Shown piece after piece: positions 17,332 through 25,936 of a DNA stretch of 64,000 nucleotides (the first letter of the stretch is position 1; each line of letters begins with the position of its first letter). Both the position numbers and the translations under genes were made by a program. Origin of the DNA: Roseivivax sediminis (GTDB lineage Bacteria > Pseudomonadota > Alphaproteobacteria > Rhodobacterales > Rhodobacteraceae); assembly GCF_900112685.1 (NCBI RefSeq), contig NZ_FOMS01000007.1, positions 186,001 to 250,000 on the forward strand, written 5' to 3'. The notes beneath the pieces are model-generated. The model saw only the letters and a list, made by a program, of their open reading frames with translations. It searched no databases and was not told the origin of the DNA.

Positions 17332-18414
17332 TCACCGGTTACTGGAGAAGGTGAAGGCGGCCTGGATCGCGTACATCAGCCGGTCGAGCGCGAAGCCGAT
17401 GAGGCCGATGGTGAAGACCGCGACCATGATCCGCGCGAGGCTCGACGACGAGCCGTTCTGGAACTCGTCCCAGACGAACTTGCCGAGGCCGGGGTTCTGG
17501 GCCAGCATCTCGGCCGCGATCAGGACCATCCAGCCGACGCCGAGCGACAGGCGCAGCCCGGTGAAGATCAGCGGAAGCGCGGATGGCAGCACCAGCTTGG
17601 TGATCTTGGTCCAGGTGTTCATCTTCAGGACCTTGGAGACGTTCACCAGATCCTTGTCGATGGACGCCACGCCCAGCGCTGTGTTGATCAGCGTCGGCCA
17701 GAGCGAGCAGAGCGTCACGGTGATCGCGGAAACCAGGAACGACTTCTCGAAGAGCCCGTCATTGGTGGCGTAGACGGCCGAGACGATCATCGTGACGATC
17801 GGCAGCCAGGCCAGCGGACTGACTGGCTTGAAGACCTGGATGATCGGATTGAGCGCGGCGTTCGCGGTGGGCGAGAGGCCGGCGAGGATGCCCAGCGGCA
17901 CCGCGACCGCGGTGGCGATCAGGAAGCCGAAGAACACCGTGCGGATCGAGGTGGCAATCTGCTGGTAATAGGACGGCGCGCCGGTATAGGCGACGTCCTT
18001 GACGTCCTCGGGGCGGCCCGCCTCGATCATGCGCTGGTTGCGCTCGGCCACCATCGTCTCGAACTTCTCGCGCCGCTCGCCGGTGCGCACGGCGTCCGCG
18101 TGAAGGCCCTGGGCCTCGTCCCAGACGGCAGCCGGCCCCGGCACGGCGCCGAGCGAGGTCTGCACCTGAGGGGCGAGCACCGCCCAGAGGGCGAGAAAGC
18201 CGAGAATGGCGAGGACGGGCACGCCGAGCAGGCGCCAGATCTCGCCCATCTGGCCCTTCGGGTTGTCGCCGGCGGCGGCCTTGAGGACCGGGGTCATCCA
18301 GGCGAGGCCGAGGACGCGGAACCACGCGTCGGCCTTGTTGATGCGGGTGAAACGGCGGGCGCGGCGCGCCTCGCGGTGGTCGGCTTCTATCGTGCTCGGA
18401 TCGACGGCGGTCAT
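17332..18414 (-). CDS. nrtB: nitrate ABC transporter permease
   Basis: Inner-membrane permease of the nitrate importer, 360 residues. A hydrophilic N-terminus (about 1-55) is followed by a first helix, a periplasmic loop of about 60 residues and the binding-protein-dependent transport domain with its usual six-helix core. The EAA-type loop is KVLKMNTWTKITKLVLPSALPLIFTG. The start at 18414 has AGGAG eight bases upstream; the in-frame ATG at 18432 lacks a good site. Between this gene and nrtA lies the cloverleaf-forming repeat at 18445-18506. Confidence 0.92.
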   Translation of the reverse strand: MTAVDPSTIEADHREARRARRFTRINKADAWFRVLGLAWMTPVLKAAAGDNPKGQMGEIWRLLGVPVLAILGFLALWAVLAPQVQTSLGAVPGPAAVWDEAQGLHADAVRTGERREKFETMVAERNQRMIEAGRPEDVKDVAYTGAPSYYQQIATSIRTVFFGFLIATAVAVPLGILAGLSPTANAALNPIIQVFKPVSPLAWLPIVTMIVSAVYATNDGLFEKSFLVSAITVTLCSLWPTLINTALGVASIDKDLVNVSKVLKMNTWTKITKLVLPSALPLIFTGLRLSLGVGWMVLIAAEMLAQNPGLGKFVWDEFQNGSSSSLARIMVAVFTIGLIGFALDRLMYAIQAAFTFSSNR

Positions 18415-18444
18415 GGTCGGATCTCCTGGCATTGGGTGCGTGGA

Positions 18445-18506
18445 GCAGCTCCTCGAGCCCGTCCGGGCTCTCCTCGCGAGGACGCCCGTCAGGGCGGAGG
18501 AGCTGC
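18445..18506. repeat. cloverleaf-forming inverted repeat between nrtA and nrtB
   Basis: Perfect 10-base outer arms (18445-18454 and 18497-18506) enclose three more perfect hairpins. These are GAGCCC/GGGCTC with a 4-base loop (18455-18470), CCTCG/CGAGG (18472-18481) and CGCCC/GGGCG with a 4-base loop (18483-18496). Almost every base is paired. A 29-base half of the element, read on the minus strand, matches 808-836 within ccoQ with two differences. This suggests a dispersed REP-like element. In the nrtA-nrtB mRNA it could protect the nrtA 3' end or reduce read-through. Confidence 0.75.
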
Positions 18507-18515
18507 CGCGGGGCC

Positions 18516-19883
18516 TCAGCCCTGGACTTCGCCGCCGACGATGCGCTGCTCGCCCTTCAGCCCGATATCGAGGCTGTCGAGGTACGCATTGGGCGTGCGG
18601 CCGTCGTAGGGGATGCCGTCGATGATGTCCTCGGGCGGGGTCGGCGCCTTGTAGCCGTCGCTGTCCCAGGGGAAGTCGGCCTCGTCGGCGAGCCCGTCAT
18701 CGACCAGCGCCCGCGCCGCCTCGAGATAGATCTCCGGCTTGTAGACCGACTTGGCGACCTCGTCGTACCAGCTGTCGGGCTGCGGCTCCGCGATCTGGCC
18801 CCAGCGGCGCATCTGCGTGAGGTACCACACCGCGTCCGAATAGAACGGGTACGTCGCGTTGTAGCGGAAGAACACGTTGAAGTCGGGCACCTCGCGCACG
18901 TCGCCCTTCTCGTATTCGAACGTGCCGGTCATCGAGTTGGCGATCACCTCCTCGTCGGCGCCGACATATTCGGGGCGCGACAGGATCTCGACCGCCTCCT
19001 CGCGGTTGGCGTTCTCGTTCTCGTCGAGCCACATTGCCGCGCGGATCAGCGCCTTGGTCACCGCGAGCGTGGTGTTGGGGTTCTCTTCGGCGAACCCCGC
19101 GGTGATGCCGAACACCTTCTCGGGGTTGTTCTTCCAAATCTCGTAATCGGTGATGACCGGCACCCCGACGCCCTTGAACACCGCCTGCTGGTTCCAGGGC
19201 TCGCCCACGCAATAGCCGTAGATCGTGCCGGCCTCGAGCGTCGCGGGCATCTGCGGCGGCGGTGTCACCGACAGGAACACGTCGGCCTGCACCTGCCCCG
19301 TCGCGTCGCCGTCGGCGTAAAAGCCCGGATGCAGCCCGCCGGCGGCAAGCCAGTAGCGCAGTTCGTAATTGTGTGTGGAGACCGGGAAGACCATGCCCAT
19401 GTTGAAGGGCCGGCCGCTGGAATTGTAGTCCTCCACCACCGGCGCCAGAGCTTCGGCGCTGATCGGGTGCTGCGGCAGGCCGTCCTCGTTTTCCGGGATG
19501 TTCGGCTTCATCTCCGCCCAGACCTCGTTCGACACGGTGATGCCGTTGCCGTTGAGGTCCATCGAGAACGGGGTGACGATATGCGCCTCGGTGCCGTAGC
19601 CGATGGTCGCGGCCAGCGGCTGACCGGCGAGCATGTGCGCCCCGTCAAGCTGCCCGTCGATCACGCCGTCCAGCAGAACCTTCCAGTTGGCCTGCGCCTC
19701 CAGCGTCACGAACAGCCCCTCGTCGAGGAAATAGCCCTGTTCGTAGGCCACCGCGAGCGGCGCCATGTCGGTCAGCTTGATGAAGCCGAAGGTCAGTTCG
19801 TCCTTCTCGAGGTCGAGCATCTGGGCAAGCGCCGGAGAGGTCAGCGCGGTCGAGGCCGCAAGTCCGATGATGAGATGTTTCAT
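18516..19883 (-). CDS. nrtA: nitrate ABC transporter substrate-binding protein
   Basis: Periplasmic nitrate/nitrite receptor of the NrtA/CmpA family, 455 residues from the ATG at 19883. A typical signal peptide ([20 protein letters not shown], cleavage after residue 20) is followed by [21 protein letters not shown] and the conserved [13 protein letters not shown]. An in-frame start at 19895 (MDTG) is also possible. The open frame upstream crosses the leader terminator and is not coding. It lacks the lipobox seen in cyanobacterial NrtA. It is expected to be made only when NasT relieves the attenuator at 19936-19991. Confidence 0.93.
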   Translation of the reverse strand: MKHLIIGLAASTALTSPALAQMLDLEKDELTFGFIKLTDMAPLAVAYEQGYFLDEGLFVTLEAQANWKVLLDGVIDGQLDGAHMLAGQPLAATIGYGTEAHIVTPFSMDLNGNGITVSNEVWAEMKPNIPENEDGLPQHPISAEALAPVVEDYNSSGRPFNMGMVFPVSTHNYELRYWLAAGGLHPGFYADGDATGQVQADVFLSVTPPPQMPATLEAGTIYGYCVGEPWNQQAVFKGVGVPVITDYEIWKNNPEKVFGITAGFAEENPNTTLAVTKALIRAAMWLDENENANREEAVEILSRPEYVGADEEVIANSMTGTFEYEKGDVREVPDFNVFFRYNATYPFYSDAVWYLTQMRRWGQIAEPQPDSWYDEVAKSVYKPEIYLEAARALVDDGLADEADFPWDSDGYKAPTPPEDIIDGIPYDGRTPNAYLDSLDIGLKGEQRIVGGEVQG

Positions 19884-19935
19884 CCCTGTATCCATCCTTG
19901 GCCGTCTTCCCCTGTCCGGAAGACGAGCAGACAAC

Positions 19936-19985
19936 AAAAAAGCCGCTGACGCGCCCTGCCGCATTCGGCAGAGGGTCGAGCGGCT
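19936..19985 (-). terminator. intrinsic terminator in the nrtA leader (attenuator)
   Basis: On the minus strand AGCCGCT (19979-19985) pairs with AGCGGCT (19941-19947), extended by GAC/GTC after a one-base bulge. It encloses a second stable stem and is followed at once by six U residues (19936-19941). It lies 52 bases upstream of the nrtA ATG with no gene between nasS and it, so it can only act on nrtA transcription. Confidence 0.85.
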
Positions 19986-19991
19986 GTGCTC
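19956..19991 (-). promoter_or_regulatory. ANTAR-type antiterminator hairpins P1-P2, NasT target
   Basis: P1 (19978-19991) is GAGC, hexaloop ACAGCC, GCUC, with A at loop position 1 and G at position 4 as ANTAR proteins require. P2 (19956-19971), six bases downstream, is CUGCCG, loop AAUG, CGGCAG. The 5' arm of the terminator (19979-19985) is contained in P1, so P1 and the terminator cannot form together. nasT, which encodes the ANTAR protein, lies immediately upstream. The P2 loop is shorter than the usual six bases. Confidence 0.7.
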
Positions 19992-20121
19992 ACGTGTCCC
20001 GGTCGTCGGGAGATATCTTCGGAAAGAGGTCTCGGCGGACGCCATTGCCCGGCCGACACCTCATGCTATGCGCGACAGCCGGACATCGCGCAACGGCGGC
20101 CAGGCGGAAACGGCGCCGGCC

Positions 20122-20135
20122 CTGCCGCATTGCAG
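20122..20135 (-). promoter_or_regulatory. additional ANTAR-like hexaloop hairpin after nasS
   Basis: CUGC, hexaloop AAUGCG, GCAG lies 34-47 bases downstream of the nasS stop. The loop has A at position 1 and G at position 4. The surrounding 13 bases GCCCTGCCGCATT (20119-20131) recur exactly in P2 of the terminator-proximal pair (19953-19965). It may be a second NasT site or a relic of duplication. Confidence 0.4.
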
Positions 20136-20168
20136 CACATTTCGGCGCGATTGTTCAGATCTTGGGCA

Positions 20169-21344
20169 TCATGAAAGCGCGGGATCGAAGACCTGGCCGT
20201 CGAAGAAGGTGTCACGGGCCAGAATCAACCTCCCCGAGCGCGAACCTGCCGGCGTGTCCGCCGACAGTGCCCCTTCCAGCCGCGAGGAGGCCGAAGGAAT
20301 ATCGCACTGCGTCGGCGCCATCGCCGCGCGGAAATAGTCCGAGCGGAACCGCTCCGCCGCCGCGGCGGCCGCCTGCGCCCGGTCGAGGCCGGTGCGCGCC
20401 GAAAGCTGCGCGCCGATCCAAGCGCCCTGGCTGCGCCAGGGGAAGTTCGCGCAGAAGCGATGGAATTCCACGAAGCGCGGCACCTGCCGTTCCTCCCCGC
20501 GCGCGGACACCACGATGCGCCCGCTCAGGGCCCGCTCGATCAGCTCCGCGGCGATGCCCAGATGCTCGGCGCGGCTCAGAAGCTCCGCCGCGATGGTGAG
20601 CGAGCCGGGATCGGACAGCCAGCGCCCCGCCCGCCACACCGCACGGATCAGACGGCCGCGCAGGTCGGGCTCCGCCGTCGCCCAGTCGGCGCGCACCGCG
20701 AGCACCTTCTCGGGCGAGAACGCCCAGATCGCCGCCCCCGGCAGAAGCAGCGTCGCGCCGCCCGTCTCCACCGCGTAGGAGCCCCAGGGCTCGCCCACGC
20801 AGAAGGCATCGATCTCCCCGGCCTTCAGCGCATCGGCCATCGTCGCCGGCGGGAAGGTGCGCACCGACAGGTTCTGCGGCGCGGGCAGACCCAGCGCCGA
20901 GAGCCAGTAGAACATCAGCTCGGCATGCATGGAGAACGGGAACGGCACGCCGACGCGCAGCGGCGCATCCGCCGCCGCGATCAGCGCGCGGCCCGCGGCG
21001 CCGGCGTCGTCGAAGGCGAAATCGTGCCCGGCGGCGCGCAACCGCTCGGCCATCGCCGCGCTGACGCCGACGACGTTGCCGTTGACCGACAGCACCGACA
21101 CCGCGTCCAGGGTCGTCGCGGTCCCGCCGAGGCCCAGTGCCTGCGCCACCGGCACCGGCGACAGAAGGTGCGCCGCCTCGACATGTCCGAAGCTCAGAAG
21201 ATCGCGCACCGCCGACCACGATGGCGCACGTCGCAGATCGAGGCTGAGACCCTCCTCTGCGGCGAAGCCCATGCGCTCGGCGACGATCAGCGGGGCGGCA
21301 TCCACCAACGGGTTGAACGCGACGGAGAGTGTGACCGTCCTCAT
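20169..21344 (-). CDS. nasS: NasS, cytoplasmic nitrate sensor
   Basis: Belongs to the NrtA/CmpA binding-protein family but has no signal peptide (starts MRTVTLSVAFNPLVDAAPL), so it stays in the cytoplasm. In Azotobacter and Paracoccus, NasS holds NasT inactive and releases it when nitrate or nitrite binds. The 391-residue protein shows FNPLVDAAPLIVAERMGFA and the family motif AFCVGEPWGSYAV, which aligns with the YCVGEPW of NrtA. It overlaps nasT by 4 bases, so both partners are made together. Confidence 0.9.
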   Translation of the reverse strand: MRTVTLSVAFNPLVDAAPLIVAERMGFAAEEGLSLDLRRAPSWSAVRDLLSFGHVEAAHLLSPVPVAQALGLGGTATTLDAVSVLSVNGNVVGVSAAMAERLRAAGHDFAFDDAGAAGRALIAAADAPLRVGVPFPFSMHAELMFYWLSALGLPAPQNLSVRTFPPATMADALKAGEIDAFCVGEPWGSYAVETGGATLLLPGAAIWAFSPEKVLAVRADWATAEPDLRGRLIRAVWRAGRWLSDPGSLTIAAELLSRAEHLGIAAELIERALSGRIVVSARGEERQVPRFVEFHRFCANFPWRSQGAWIGAQLSARTGLDRAQAAAAAAERFRSDYFRAAMAPTQCDIPSASSRLEGALSADTPAGSRSGRLILARDTFFDGQVFDPALS

Positions 21345-21925
21345 CCCAGCAGCCCCGCCGAGGTTACCAGTGCCTCGGCCACGTCGGCCACGCGCCGGCC
21401 GCGGTCCATCGCGGTCTTGCGCAGGAGCGCGTAGGCCTCGTCCTCGCTGATCCCCCGCGCGCGCATGATCATGCCCTTGGCGCGGTCGATGACCTTGCGT
21501 TCCTCCAGCGCGCGCTTGGCCTCTGCCAGTTCCATCCGCATGCGCTGGAACATGCGGAAGCGCGCGATAGCGGCGTCGAGCACCGGCTTCAGGCGCCGCG
21601 GCTCCATCCCGTCCACGACATAGGCGGACACGCCCGCCTCGATCGCCGCCGCCGACAGCCCCTCCTCGGAACGGTCGACGAACATCGCCACCGGCCGATC
21701 GAGCGGGCCGGATGCGAGCGCCAGTTCCTCGAGCTGATCGCGCGAGGGATTGGCCATGTCGATCAGCACCACGTCGGGCGCGTGATCGCGGATATTGCCG
21801 GCCAGCGAAGCCGGCTCCGACAGGATGCGGATGTGGAAATCACCCGCGTCGTTCAGCGAATCGACGATCTGCAGCGCGCGTTCGCGGTCGGGTTCGACGA
21901 CGATGATGGAAAGCCGCTCGGACAT
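21341..21925 (-). CDS. nasT: NasT, ANTAR-domain RNA-binding antiterminator
   Basis: Response-regulator-like protein with a C-terminal ANTAR domain that binds leader RNA and prevents termination. It has 194 residues. The receiver-like domain (about 1-125) starts LSIIVVEPDRERALQ and keeps an Asp in VVLIDMANPS. A coiled linker leads to the ANTAR domain (about 130-190), KVIDRAKGMIMRARGISEDEAYALLR. The ATG at 21925 is used; an in-frame GTG at 21943 is possible. Its target is the hairpin pair in the nrtA leader. An NtrC-like site lies about 70-80 bases upstream. Confidence 0.92.
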   Translation of the reverse strand: MSERLSIIVVEPDRERALQIVDSLNDAGDFHIRILSEPASLAGNIRDHAPDVVLIDMANPSRDQLEELALASGPLDRPVAMFVDRSEEGLSAAAIEAGVSAYVVDGMEPRRLKPVLDAAIARFRMFQRMRMELAEAKRALEERKVIDRAKGMIMRARGISEDEAYALLRKTAMDRGRRVADVAEALVTSAGLLG

Positions 21926-21962
21926 GGCTTCATCTGTCGGCACCCGGCAGCGCGGTGTAAAG

Positions 21963-21993
21963 GCAGCGCGCCGCAGGAAGGTTGGCGCGCTGC
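21963..21993 (-). promoter_or_regulatory. strong hairpin in the nasT upstream region
   Basis: Perfect 10-bp arms (GCAGCGCGCC and GGCGCGCTGC) enclose an 11-base loop, and CUUU follows on the nasT strand. The U-tract is weak for a terminator, and no ANTAR-type hexaloop is present. It overlaps the end of the NtrC-like site, so it could also be part of a DNA-level control element. Confidence 0.4.
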
Positions 21994-22006
21994 ACCTGAA
22001 CCGTGC
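21992..22006. promoter_or_regulatory. NtrC-like binding site upstream of nasT
   Basis: GCAC-N7-GTGC matches the two half-sites of the NtrC consensus GCACYA-N3-TRGTGC in spacing and sequence; the inner bases match less well. Nitrate assimilation genes of Rhodobacter relatives are normally under NtrC nitrogen control, and no clear -24/-12 promoter was found. Confidence 0.45.
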
Positions 22007-22047
22007 GAAGCGCTCAATTCGCAGGCATCGAGCCTCGACACCGCCTC

Positions 22048-22326
22048 CTACGGGTCGTTCGCGGCGAGCAGACCGAGGAACTGCGCATCGATGATCGCAA
22101 CCCGCAAGCGCCAGGCCTGCGCCTTTCTCACGGTAGAGAGTACGGATTCCAGCTTTTGGACTGCCTTGGGGTCAACGTGGTCCGAGCAGCCTTTAAGGTC
22201 GTTCAGAGCTTCGTTCGCCTCATCCAGAGCCGCCAGTGTCTGCTCTGCGGCATTGCGTTTCTCGCGACATCCCTGCGCCAAACGCACCGGAGCAATCCTG
22301 CGTTTCCGATCAACGACGATTTCCAC
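22048..22326 (-). CDS. small hypothetical protein
   Basis: Not recognised. The 92-residue protein starts at a GTG (22326) with a strong AGGAGGAG site seven bases upstream, which supports it as a gene. It is predicted mostly helical, with a heptad-like stretch NAAEQTLAALDEANEALNDL, and has no signal peptide or membrane segment. Codon use (many third-position A/T) is unlike the surrounding genes, which points to recent transfer. It lies alone between nasT and two tRNA-Val genes, and no integrase or repeats were found nearby. Confidence 0.6.
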   Translation of the reverse strand: MEIVVDRKRRIAPVRLAQGCREKRNAAEQTLAALDEANEALNDLKGCSDHVDPKAVQKLESVLSTVRKAQAWRLRVAIIDAQFLGLLAANDP

Positions 22327-22659
22327 GGCGTCTCCTCCTCAGCCATTTGAAACACTTGGCGCTCCCCTCAGGTACGAGTCACCGATTCAACCGTGGCGAA
22401 AATAAGTCGGACCAAACGCAACCACGTTCTTGCGCAATCCCAAGAGATGCAAGATTTGCGGAAGCGTGCCGCGGACCCGAGCCCGTGATGCAGCAATTCG
22501 CGACCGGACGGCGGCGCATTGCGCTTCCGTAGGACGCCCAAGCCCGATGTCGCCAAGCTCGAGGAAGGACAGCCGGCCCCTGCTGCTGCCCGAGTATGGC
22601 AAACGTCCCGACCGAACCGGAAGGCTCGCCCGGGGTGAAAACAGATGAGCTTTGAATAA
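22327..22659. other. 333-bp region between small gene and tRNA-Val, nothing recognised
   Basis: Contains only chance open frames, one of which runs into the tRNA gene. No hairpin with U-tract, no repeat and no promoter that I can support. Confidence 0.4.
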
Positions 22660-22735
22660 TGGTGGGTCGTGACGGATTCGAACCGCCGACATTCTCGGTG
22701 TAAACGAGACGCTCTACCAGCTGAGCTAACGACCC
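22660..22735 (-). tRNA. tRNA-Val (anticodon TAC)
   Basis: Full cloverleaf on the minus strand. The acceptor stem is GGGTCGT/ACGACCC, the D arm contains GCTCAGCTGGTAGAGC, and the anticodon stem TCTCG/CGAGA has loop TTTACAC (anticodon TAC). The T arm GGCGG-TTCGAAT-CCGTC follows, then discriminator A and an encoded CCA. Length 76. Confidence 0.97.
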
Positions 22736-22952
22736 CCGGGCACGGCGTGACGCCAGTGCGGTTCGGGTCTAGCCCGGCGACAGCGGCGTATCAAGAACCT
22801 TCGAGTCCCCCCGGCGCGACACGCGCGGATCGCAACTTCAGAGCTCCCGAGTGCGGCTCGACTGTCCTCGCTGGACACGGCCAATCCGTCCGCTTGTGCC
22901 CCTTGGGGACAGCGGTTCTGGCGTCGTTGGGGCGGTCATACCAAGGGGAGGA

Positions 22953-23027
22953 TGGTGGGTGATAGAGGATTTGAACCTCTGACATCTTCGATGTGAACGA
23001 AGCGCTCTACCACTGAGCTAATCACCC
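22953..23027 (-). tRNA. tRNA-Val (anticodon CAC)
   Basis: Full cloverleaf on the minus strand. The acceptor stem is GGGTGAT/ATCACCC, the D arm GCTCAGTGGTAGAGC, and the anticodon stem CTTCG/CGAAG has loop TTCACAT (anticodon CAC). The T arm AGAGG-TTCAAAT-CCTCT follows, with discriminator A and encoded CCA. It lies 217 bases from the other valine tRNA; together they read GUA/GUN and GUG codons. Confidence 0.97.
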
Positions 23028-23386
23028 GGTGGCGTGCCTCTTAGACTCACTCGGACGCGTGTGCAAGAGGGTCGTCGCCTTCCTTCCGATCTCGGAGATG
23101 TGCCGTTGCGAGACCGGGGTTCGCGGAAAACGGCGCCACGATCGACGCCATGCCACGCCCCGTCATCCGGGAGCCAAGCCGAGCATCGTCGGGTCGCGGG
23201 TCGGCGATCGTGACGTCGGAGCGGCAGCGCTTCTTGTCGGCCACGACCGGGCGACCTCTGAGCATCGCGCCGAGCGGCAGCCAATCGCTGGCCCCGGGCG
23301 CGGCCCGGCGACGCGCGAAGGCCTGACGGCCCTTGCCCGGCGCAAGGGTCCGGGCCAGCGCAGCGCGCCCCCGTCCCATTGCGCAC
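23028..23386. other. 359-bp gap between tRNA-Val(CAC) and the lon terminator, nothing recognised
   Basis: No frame here has a ribosome binding site or recognisable product. The region upstream of the tRNA should hold its promoter but I cannot place it. Confidence 0.35.
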
Positions 23387-23420
23387 AAGAGAAAGGCCGC
23401 ACCCCCGAAAGGATGCGGCC
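23387..23420 (-). terminator. intrinsic terminator of lon
   Basis: On the minus strand a 10-bp stem (GGCCGCATCC with GGGTGCGGCC, one U-G pair) and a short loop are followed by UUUCUCUU. It begins 26 bases after the lon stop codon. Confidence 0.85.
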
Positions 23421-23446
23421 CTGAACGTCCGGATGCAAATTCCGGA

Positions 23447-25858
23447 TCAGTGCGCCACGGCGCCCTGGTCCTTGCTGTCCTCCGCCCGGGTCATGGCCTC
23501 GACAGCGGTTTCTTCCTCGGCCTCGTCCCAGTCGACGGCCTCGGGCTCGCGGATCAGGGCCAGCTTCAGCACCTCGGAGACATGCTCCACCGGGATGATC
23601 TCAAGCCCGTCCTTCACGTTGTCGGGCAGCTCGGCCAGATCCTTCTCGTTCTCCTTGGGGATGAGAACGGTCTTGATCCCGCCGCGGAGCGCCGCGAGCA
23701 GCTTTTCCTTCAGCCCGCCGATGGCGCTGGCATTGCCGCGCAGCGTCACCTCGCCGGTCATCGCGATGTCCTTGCGGACCGGGATGCCGGTCAGAACCGA
23801 CACGATGGCCGTGACCATCGCCAGACCCGCGGACGGGCCGTCCTTGGGCGTCGCGCCGTCGGGCACGTGGACGTGGATGTCCCACTTCTCGAAGCGCGGC
23901 GGCTTGACGCCGATCTGCGGCGACACCGACCGCACGTAGGAGGAGGCCGCGTCGATGGACTCCTTCATCACGTCGCCGAGCGTGCCGGTGGTCTTCATCC
24001 GGCCCTTGCCCGGCAGGCGCAACGCCTCGATGTGCAGCAGATCGCCGCCCACCGACGTGTACGCCAACCCCGTGACCACGCCGACCTGATGCTCGTCCTC
24101 GGCCAGCCCGTAGCGATGCTTGCGCACGCCCAGGAAGTCCGGGAGGTTCTCGGCCGTCACCGTGACGGTCTCGGCCTCCTTCTTGACGATCTTGGTCACC
24201 GCCTTGCGCGCGATCTTGGCCAGTTCGCGTTCGAGGTTCCGCACCCCGGCCTCGCGGGTGTAGTAGCGGATCGTGTCGATCAGCGCCTGGTCCTCGACCA
24301 CGAACTCGGTCTCTTTCAGCCCGTGGTTCTTCACCTGCTTGGGCAGCAGGTGCCGCTTGGCGATCTCGGCCTTCTCGTCCTCGGTGTAGCCCGACAGCGG
24401 GATGATCTCCATCCGGTCCAGAAGCGGCCCCGGCATGTTGTAGGAGTTCGCCGTGGTCAGGAACATCACGTTCGACAGGTCGTACTCGACCTCGAGGTAG
24501 TGGTCCACGAAGGTCGCATTCTGCTCGGGGTCGAGCACCTCGAGCATCGCCGATGCCGGGTCGCCGCGGAAGTCCTGACCCATCTTGTCGATCTCGTCGA
24601 GCAGGATCAGCGGGTTGGTCGTCTTGGCCTTCTTCAGCGCCTGGATGATCTTGCCCGGCATGGAGCCGATATAGGTCCGGCGGTGGCCGCGGATCTCGGA
24701 TTCGTCACGCACGCCGCCCAGCGAGATGCGGATGAACTCGCGCCCCGTGGCCTTGGCGACCGACTGGCCGAGCGACGTCTTGCCGACGCCCGGAGGGCCG
24801 ACGAGGCACATGATCGGCCCCTTCAGCTTCTTGGAGCGCTGCTGAACCGCGAGATACTCGACGATCCGCTCCTTCACCTTCTCGAGGCTGTAGTGATCGT
24901 CGTCGAGGATCTTCTCGGCGCGGCCGAGGTCCTTCTTGACCTTGGACTTCTTGCCCCAAGGGATCGACAGCATCCAGTCGAGGTAGTTGCGTACCACCGT
25001 CGCCTCGGCGGACATCGGACTCATGTTCTTGAGCTTCTTGATTTCCGCTTCGGCCTTTTCCTTGGCCTCGGTCGACAGCTTGGTCTCGGAGATCCGCTTC
25101 TCGAGCTCCTGCACCTCGTTCTGGCCATCCTCGCCGTCGCCGAGTTCCTTCTGAATGGCCTTCATCTGCTCATTCAGGTAGTACTCCCGCTGCGTGCGCT
25201 CCATCTGGCTCTTGACGCGGGTCTTGATCTTCTTCTCGACCTGCAGGACCGACATCTCGCCCTGCATCAGGCCGTACACCTTCTCAAGCCGGTCGGACAC
25301 GGCGAGCGTTTCCAGAAGCTCCTGCTTCTGGTTCACCTCGATCCCCAGATGCCCGGCGACCAGATCGGCGAGCTTCGCCGGCTCGGTTGTCTCGCTGACG
25401 GCGGAGAGCGCTTCTTCGGGGATGTTCTTCTTGATCTTGGCATACCGGGCGAACTCGTCCGCGACGGACCGCACGAGCGCGGTGATCGACGTGGCGTCGC
25501 CCGGCATCTCGTGCATGTATTCGGCCTTCGCCTCGAAGAACTCCGCGTTCTCCAGGTATTCGGTGATCTTCACCCGCGCCTGCCCCTCGACCAGAACCTT
25601 CACGGTACCGTCGGGCAGCTTGAGAAGCTGCAGAACGTTGGCCAGCACGCCTGCGGTGTAGATCTGCTCGGAGGTGGGATCGTCCTCCGCCGGGTCGACC
25701 TGGCTTGCCAGCAGGATCTGCTTGTCGTCCTGCATGACCTCCTCGAGCGCGCGCACGGACTTGTCGCGCCCGACGAAGAGCGGAACGATCATGTGCGGGA
25801 ACACCACGATGTCCCGCAGCGGGAGCACCGGGTAGGAGGCGTTGAGGGGATGTTCCAT
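23447..25858 (-). CDS. lon: Lon endopeptidase (ATP-dependent)
   Basis: Cytoplasmic AAA+ serine protease degrading damaged and regulatory proteins, 803 residues. It has an N-terminal substrate domain starting at [20 protein letters not shown], coiled coil around 190-270, Walker [12 protein letters not shown], Walker [12 protein letters not shown] and the proteolytic domain. The catalytic Ser is in PKDGPSAG and the Lys in [11 protein letters not shown]. The length is normal for Lon, and a Ser/Glu/Asp-rich tail ends it. It stands alone with its own terminator and a candidate heat-shock promoter. Confidence 0.98.
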   Translation of the reverse strand: MEHPLNASYPVLPLRDIVVFPHMIVPLFVGRDKSVRALEEVMQDDKQILLASQVDPAEDDPTSEQIYTAGVLANVLQLLKLPDGTVKVLVEGQARVKITEYLENAEFFEAKAEYMHEMPGDATSITALVRSVADEFARYAKIKKNIPEEALSAVSETTEPAKLADLVAGHLGIEVNQKQELLETLAVSDRLEKVYGLMQGEMSVLQVEKKIKTRVKSQMERTQREYYLNEQMKAIQKELGDGEDGQNEVQELEKRISETKLSTEAKEKAEAEIKKLKNMSPMSAEATVVRNYLDWMLSIPWGKKSKVKKDLGRAEKILDDDHYSLEKVKERIVEYLAVQQRSKKLKGPIMCLVGPPGVGKTSLGQSVAKATGREFIRISLGGVRDESEIRGHRRTYIGSMPGKIIQALKKAKTTNPLILLDEIDKMGQDFRGDPASAMLEVLDPEQNATFVDHYLEVEYDLSNVMFLTTANSYNMPGPLLDRMEIIPLSGYTEDEKAEIAKRHLLPKQVKNHGLKETEFVVEDQALIDTIRYYTREAGVRNLERELAKIARKAVTKIVKKEAETVTVTAENLPDFLGVRKHRYGLAEDEHQVGVVTGLAYTSVGGDLLHIEALRLPGKGRMKTTGTLGDVMKESIDAASSYVRSVSPQIGVKPPRFEKWDIHVHVPDGATPKDGPSAGLAMVTAIVSVLTGIPVRKDIAMTGEVTLRGNASAIGGLKEKLLAALRGGIKTVLIPKENEKDLAELPDNVKDGLEIIPVEHVSEVLKLALIREPEAVDWDEAEEETAVEAMTRAEDSKDQGAVAH

Positions 25859-25936
25859 GGGCTTTCCTTCTGATCGGCAAGACGGCCCGGCCCCGCTTTG
25901 CGGCAGCGCTTACCGTCCCCTTCTTGGTGCTATGAC

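Noticed and set aside
15605-17773. 722-codon frame opposite nrtCD
   Set aside because: Antisense shadow running across the junction of nrtCD and nrtB.
20090-20105. Possible -24/-12 sigma-54 promoter in the nrtA leader
   Set aside because: GG and GC elements are separated by 8 rather than 10 bases; no valid match.
22387-22692. 101-codon frame upstream of the small gene
   Set aside because: Begins inside the tRNA-Val gene and has no ribosome binding site or coherent composition.
23333-25873. 846-codon open frame opposite lon
   Set aside because: Exact antisense shadow of lon in very GC-rich DNA; the product is Arg/His/Leu-rich with no domain, and lon on the other strand is unambiguous.
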